DNA from: Cellulosimicrobium sp. ES-005
Lineage (GTDB): Bacteria; Actinomycetota; Actinomycetes; Actinomycetales; Cellulomonadaceae
DNA length: 64,000 bases
Assembly: GCF_040448685.1 (NCBI RefSeq)
Contig: NZ_CP159290.1
Location: forward strand, 2,108,001-2,172,000
Reading direction: 5' to 3'
The notes under the pieces are model-generated. The model was not told where the DNA came from and ran no database searches. It saw only the letters and a program-made list of their open reading frames with translations. The translations under genes and the position numbers were made by a program. Every line of letters begins with the position of its first letter. Positions within the stretch are counted from its first letter, which is position 1. Positions 58,223 through 64,000 of the stretch are shown here, in pieces.

Positions 58223-59307
58223 ACCACGCCCTCGACGTCCTCGTCGTCGCGCTCTTCGCCACCGCGGCCGTGTGGACCGGCCTGCGCGCGCGCACGCGCG
58301 CCGACGCGGCCCTCCCCCTCGGCCTGGGCTTCGTCGCGGTCGCGAACGCGCTGCGGGCGCCGGTCGTGGCCGACCTCCTCAAGGAGCACGCCCCCGGAGG
58401 GACGCACGAGGTCGCCAAGCACGTCGCGCTCGTCATCGGCTGTCTCTTCGTCGGCGTGTGGGCCTACAGCGCGACCACCGGCCGGGCTCCGCGCACCCGG
58501 CACGTGGCGCTCGCGGCCGTCGCCGTGGGGACCGCCCTGGTCGCCCTCGCGGCGGCGAGCGGACCGTGGGCCACCCACGACCTCGACGCGCAGGTCCACG
58601 ACCGCCCCCTCATGTGGGGCTACTGGGCGCTCTACTACGGGACGTTCCTGACGGCGACCGCGACCTTCGCCGTCTCCTGCCTGCGCACGCGCTCGGACCG
58701 GCCGCTGCGGCTGCGCTGGGGCATGGACGTGGCGGGGGCGGGCGCGGTCGTCGCCGTCGTGTGGGCCGTCGTCAGCTTCGTGGCGATGGTGCAGCACGAG
58801 CCGGGCAGCACCGAGCCGTACCTGGTCCTCGGCCTGCGGACGCGGTACCTCGTGCTCGCCGCCACGATCCTGCTCACCGCCGGCATCGTGGGCCAGCTCG
58901 CGTCGTCCGCCGCGTTCGCGCGCGAGCGCCGACGCGACCTCGGCTACCTCCACACGTTCCTCCGCGCCGTCGTGGGCGACGGCGGCCTGCGCGGCTCGAG
59001 CGCCGCGGTGGACGAGTACCACCGGACCATCGAGATCTTCGACGGGCTCACCACGCTCGCGCTCCACTCGCGCCGCGACGACGTGGACCACGTACGGATC
59101 GCCGTGCCCGGGAGCCCGCGCGAGGTGATCCTCGCCTACCAGCTCCAGGTCGCCGCGATCCGCAAGACCCGGGGTGACGCCCCGAGCGACGACCCGGACG
59201 ACTGGTCCGGGCTCCTCGCCGACGACGACGCGCTCCGCCGGCTGGGTCGTGCGCTGCGCGACCGGACGAACCGGGAGGGGACGACCCGCGTCCTCGTGGG
59301 CGTCTGA
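58219..59307 (+). CDS. Seven-helix membrane protein (MAB_1171c-family-like) with C-terminal cytoplasmic domain
   Basis: 362 residues from a GTG. About seven helices fall between residues 5 and 240 (for example ALDVLVVALFATAAVW and VVAVVWAVVSFVAMV). A soluble domain of about 120 residues follows (DLGYLHTFLRAVVGDGG, EIFDGLTTLALHS, AYQLQVAAIRKTRG), resembling the C-terminal DUF6545 part of proteins called MAB_1171c family putative transporters. The names are from memory. It may sense a signal and act on the peptidase or HTH protein. Confidence 0.68.
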   Translation: MNHALDVLVVALFATAAVWTGLRARTRADAALPLGLGFVAVANALRAPVVADLLKEHAPGGTHEVAKHVALVIGCLFVGVWAYSATTGRAPRTRHVALAAVAVGTALVALAAASGPWATHDLDAQVHDRPLMWGYWALYYGTFLTATATFAVSCLRTRSDRPLRLRWGMDVAGAGAVVAVVWAVVSFVAMVQHEPGSTEPYLVLGLRTRYLVLAATILLTAGIVGQLASSAAFARERRRDLGYLHTFLRAVVGDGGLRGSSAAVDEYHRTIEIFDGLTTLALHSRRDDVDHVRIAVPGSPREVILAYQLQVAAIRKTRGDAPSDDPDDWSGLLADDDALRRLGRALRDRTNREGTTRVLVGV

Positions 59308-59320
59308 GACGGGCCGCCGT

Positions 59321-59366
59321 GGCTCGACGCCAAGCTCCCCCTGCGCGCTTGGCCCCGCGCCGAGCC
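59321..59366 (+). terminator. Two-tier hairpin after the HTH-peptidase-membrane cassette
   Basis: Outer arms GGCTCG/CGAGCC and inner arms CCAAGC/GCTTGG are both perfect and nested, starting 13 bases past the membrane gene stop. It also stops minus-strand transcription of the TetR gene 35 bases further on. No U-tract. Confidence 0.55.
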
Positions 59367-59400
59367 TCGGCCGGCGGGCCTCAACCTACAGACAGACCAC

Positions 59401-60059
59401 CTACGGCGCAACATGCCTCTCAGTTGAAATCTCAACGTTCCCGGTGCCACGAGCGGTCTCGGCGACGACGCCCGGGAGCGGACCGGTGAGGTAGCCCTGG
59501 ATCGTGGGCCCGACCGCCCGCACCACGGTCTCCGCGGGAGACCCCGCGAGCGGCTCGACCCGGAGCACGTACCGCGCGACGACGAGCCCTGCGAGCTGGC
59601 TCGCCATGAGCGCGCCGCGCCACGCGGCCCGGTGCGGGTCCGCCTCGCTCCGCGCGACGGTCGGCCGCACGACCCGGGCCAGCACGAACTCGCGCAGCAT
59701 CCGCGCCGCCCGCTCGGAGCTCGTGGCCGAGCGCAGGAGCGCGAGGGCGACCCGGCCGCGCGGGGAGTCCCAGGCGCGCAGCAGCGTGCGCACGACGTGC
59801 TCCCCCAGTCGCGCCATGTCCTCGGGCGCACCGTCGAGCAGGAGCTCCTGCGGGTCGAAGGGCACGTCGACGGCTGCCTGGAAGAGCTTCTCCTTCGTCC
59901 CGAACCAGTGGTGCACCATGGCGGCGTCCACGCCCGCCCGGGCCGCGATGTCGCGGACGGTCGCACGGTCGTAGCCGTGCTCCGCGAACGCGTCCCGCGC
60001 GGCGGACAGGACGTCGGACCGCGTGTCGGACCCGCCCGGGCGCCGCCCCCGCCGGCCCG

Positions 60060-60063
<4 letters not shown>
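59401..60063 (-). CDS. TetR-family transcriptional regulator
   Basis: 220 residues from a GTG. The HTH is at about residues 14-60: VLSAARDAFAEHGYDRATVRD, IAARAGVDAAMVHHWFGTKEKL. The ligand domain begins near 65. It is last in an operon with a dual-ATPase and an ABC-2 permease, overlapping the ATPase gene by 4 bases. It probably represses the operon in response to an exported compound. A GTTGA-N4-TCAAC inverted repeat lies inside its own last codons (59423-59436), and the same GTTGAAA text occurs in the operon promoter. Confidence 0.88.
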
Positions 60064-61867
<1,804 letters not shown>

Positions 61868-61871
<4 letters not shown>

Positions 61872-62971
61872 CGGACCGTCCCGCTCGTCGTGGGTGCGAC
61901 GGCCGCGAGCGCGTCCGCGCGGCGTCGGCGGTGCTCCCGTGCGGGCGAGAGCTCGCGCGAGAGCCGCAGGACGGCCATCCCGAACACGACCACGGCCATC
62001 ACCGCGAGCACGGCGAGCGGCAGCCACAGCGCGGACCACGACGCCCCGCGGACCATCACGCCCTGCGAGACCTCGGTGAACCACGTGAGGGGCAGGAGGT
62101 ACCCGATCCAGCGCACCCCTGCCGCCATCGCGTCGAGCGGGAAGATCATGCCCGAGAGCAGCACCTGCGGGAGCATCGTCATGAGCGCGACCTGCACCGC
62201 CTGCCCGGTGGTCTGCGACACGGTGGAGATGAGCGCGCCGATGCCGAGCACGACGAAGAGGAACAGCGCGGCTCCCACCACGAACGGGGCCACCGGTCCG
62301 GCGAACGGCACGTCGAAGATCCACATCCCGAGCAGCGTCACCGCGACCATGTCGAGGCAGGCGAGCAGGAAGTAGGGCGTGATCTTGCCGAGGATCACCG
62401 CGGCGGGGCCGAGCGGCATCACCGCGAGCTGCTCGAACGTCCCCGCCTCGCGCTCCTTGACGAGCCCGATCGACGTGATGATCGTCCCGATGAACGTGAG
62501 GATGAGGCCGATCAGCGCGGGCACCATCACCCACGACGTGTCGAGGTCGGGGTTGAAGAGGATCTCCGAGTCCACGGCGTCCCCGAGGGACGCGACGAGC
62601 ACCTTCGCCGACTGCGCGGCGAAGAGGTTGGACCCGTCGACGTAGACGGTCGGGCGGTCGTCCCCCGGTGCGGGCGCGACGACCGCGACGTCGCTGCGGT
62701 CGTCGCGCAGCGCCGCGCGGGCGTCGGCGTCCGTCCCCGCGGGGTCGACGCTCACGACGTCGAGCGCGTCGGCGGCGGCCGGGTTCGCCTCGATCGCGGC
62801 GACCGCCTGCTCGGCACCCGGGCCCACGGCCGTGACGGTCAGCGTCTCGACCGTGAAGTTCGCCGCGAACCCGAACACGACGAGCAGGAGCAACGGCATC
62901 CCGACGAGCATCGCGACCGTGCGCCGGTCCCGGCGCAGCTCGCGGAACTCCTTGACGACCATCGCGCGCAC
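61868..62971 (-). CDS. ABC-2 type permease
   Basis: 367 residues from the GTG at 62969-62971, chosen because GGGGAGG lies 4 bases upstream. N-terminal helix (AMLVGMPLLLLVVFGFAANF) followed by an outside domain of about 130 residues (residues 40-165), then five helices. GLVKEREAGTFEQLAVMPLG is the usual cytoplasmic E-R-x-x-G-T motif. It pairs with the dual-ATPase. The gene is the first of the operon. The substrate is unknown. Confidence 0.88.
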
Positions 62972-63013
62972 GATGCCTCCCCGGCCCTGACCGCGCCCCG
63001 GCACGCGGTCGAA

Positions 63014-63063
63014 TTCATCACCTGTTGAAAACAGACGATAGGACGCGGCGGTCGAGGGGTCAA
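63014..63063 (-). promoter_or_regulatory. Promoter and TetR-type operator of the export operon
   Basis: On the minus strand TTGACC (63058-63063), exactly 17 bases and TATCGT (63035-63040) form the promoter. A partly palindromic site TTCATCACCTGTTGAA (63014-63029, 12 of 16 positions symmetric) covers the start point, and CTGTT-N3-AACAG (63022-63034 region) overlaps it. It is a plausible binding site for the TetR protein encoded by the last gene of the operon. Confidence 0.6.
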
Positions 63064-63092
63064 GGGCGTGCGGACCTGGCTCGGGTCGCCGG

Positions 63093-63641
63093 TCAGCCGA
63101 GGAACACCTGGGCACAGACGAGACCGCCGGCGCCCTCGGTGGCGTCCGCGACGCACGCGATCCCGACGGACGTCAGCGTCGGGTCCAGGAGGTTCGCCCG
63201 GTGCCCGGGGGACCCCATCCACGCGTCGACGACCGCGGCCGGCGCGGCGCTGGCCCGGCTGAGGTTCTCCGCCGCGGTGCCGCTCGCAGGAGCGCAGTCC
63301 GTCACGACCTCGTCGAGGGGGGCGTGCTCGAGCGGGGCGCCGACGAGCGCCGTGGCACGGGACAGCGCCTGCTCGGTCGCGCAGCCGCTCTCCTCCAGCC
63401 GGGGGACCCCCGCCTCGTCGCGTTCCTCCTGCGTCTCCGCCAGCAGCCGGGCGGCGTACTCCGTCGGCTCCCAGGGCCGGGCCGCCGCGGGGTCGTCGGC
63501 GCTCGGAGCCCCGCGCCCACCGTCGTGGCCCGGCGCGCAGGCCCCGAGGGACAGGCTCGCGAGCGTCGTCACCAGCGCCGCGAGCCGACGCGCTCCGGCA
63601 CGGGGCCCGGAACCGGCGCGTGCCGCCGGGCCGCCGTTCAC
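63093..63641 (-). CDS. CAP-domain (SCP/PR1) lipoprotein
   Basis: 182 residues from a GTG overlapping the ugd stop. The N terminus is basic, then a hydrophobic stretch ending LASLSLGAC, a lipobox, so the protein is probably lipid-anchored outside. The CAP domain has LLAETQEERDEAGVPRLEES near its start, GTAAENLSRA (the active-site-like E), WMGSPGHRANLLDPTLTSVGIA, and LVCAQVFLG. Bacterial CAP proteins are extracellular and of mostly unknown role. Several cysteines could pair. Confidence 0.85.
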   Translation of the reverse strand: MNGGPAARAGSGPRAGARRLAALVTTLASLSLGACAPGHDGGRGAPSADDPAAARPWEPTEYAARLLAETQEERDEAGVPRLEESGCATEQALSRATALVGAPLEHAPLDEVVTDCAPASGTAAENLSRASAAPAAVVDAWMGSPGHRANLLDPTLTSVGIACVADATEGAGGLVCAQVFLG

Positions 63642-64000
63642 CGCCGGCCGAGCGCGCGGTACGTCCACCCCGCCTCGCGCCACACGGTCGCGTCGAGCGC
63701 GTTGCGGCCGTCGACCACGCGGGGGGCCGCCACGAGGCCGTACAGCTTGCCCGGGTCCAGGTCCCGGTACTCCTGCCACTCGGTGAGGACCAGCACGGCG
63801 TCCACACCGTCCACCGCCTCCTCGACGGTCTCGGCGAAGCCCAGCGAGGGGGCCTTGGCGCGCGCGTTGGCCAGCGCGCGCGGGTCGGTCACCACCACGC
63901 GCGCGCTCCGGTGGTGCAGCCGCTCCGCGACGTCGAGCGCTGGCGAGTCGCGGACGTCGTCGCTGTCCGGCTTGAACGCCGCACCGAGGACGGCGACGCG
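63638..64000 (-). CDS. UDP-glucose 6-dehydrogenase family protein (5' part outside window)
   Basis: About 120 C-terminal residues are present. VAVLGAAFKPDSDDVRDSPALDVA is the diagnostic F-K-x-x-x-D-D-x-R-x-S-P motif of the UDP-sugar dehydrogenases, followed by ADAVLVLTEWQEYRDLD and VVDGRNALDATVWREAGWTYRALGRR. It oxidises UDP-glucose (or a related UDP-sugar) to the uronate for cell-surface polysaccharide. Its stop overlaps the CAP gene (GTGA). The remainder lies beyond 64000. Confidence 0.93.
   Translation of the reverse strand, partial: RVAVLGAAFKPDSDDVRDSPALDVAERLHHRSARVVVTDPRALANARAKAPSLGFAETVEEAVDGVDAVLVLTEWQEYRDLDPGKLYGLVAAPRVVDGRNALDATVWREAGWTYRALGRR

Overview
The window is very GC-rich (roughly three quarters G+C by eye), densely packed chromosomal DNA from an actinobacterium. 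Gene order, F420-type and phosphatidylinositol mannoside genes, GTG starts and the gene families fit the Cellulomonas/Cellulosimicrobium/Isoptericola group (Micrococcales). This placement is inference. I see no insertion sequence, prophage, CRISPR array, rRNA or tRNA gene. No gap between genes exceeds about 300 bases. The window cuts through nusB at its left edge and a UDP-glucose dehydrogenase gene at its right edge.

Bases 1-17220 are mostly one minus-strand housekeeping block. Read in its own direction it runs rarA, rpsD, two small membrane genes, alaS, ruvX, mltG, aroE, aroC, aroK, aroB, aroQ, a SatD-like/membrane pair, efp and nusB. It covers translation, Holliday junction handling, peptidoglycan chain termination and the shikimate pathway. 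A plus-strand prepilin peptidase gene and a plus-strand alpha/beta hydrolase plus glycerophosphodiesterase pair interrupt the aro cluster. Bases 17335-24400 hold an MMPL exporter, aspS, an F420-type oxidoreductase, a small dimeric-barrel protein and a radical SAM gene. That radical SAM gene carries an intein exactly in its iron-sulfur motif and a perfect LexA-type box over its promoter. Bases 24545-28105 are a TPP riboswitch followed by the thiamine-precursor ECF transporter ykoEDC. An M23 peptidase, hisS, a metallo-hydrolase, a cyclophilin and a DUF349 protein follow.

Bases 34145-37012 hold an AbiEi-like protein and a LigD-type primase-polymerase facing a LigC-type ATP-dependent ligase. Bases 37107-48077 are the conserved block rel, apt, secF, secD, yajC, ruvB, ruvA, ruvC, yebC, pdxT, with an SOS-like box before ruvA and a 97-bp inverted-repeat element between yebC and ruvC. 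Bases 49509-56824 hold pdxS, a LemA-like gene and the phosphatidylinositol/PIM operon (pimA, acyltransferase, PI-phosphate synthase, HIT protein, thrS).

Bases 56957-64000 are accessory. They contain a small antitoxin-like gene and an array of seven perfect 10-bp repeats in front of a three-gene cassette (HTH regulator, ImmA/IrrE-type metallopeptidase, seven-TM protein). After these come a TetR/dual-ATPase/permease export operon with a visible promoter and operator, a CAP-domain lipoprotein and the ugd fragment. The best candidates for something not fully described are the intein-gated, SOS-controlled radical SAM gene and the repeat-fronted HTH-metallopeptidase-membrane cassette.
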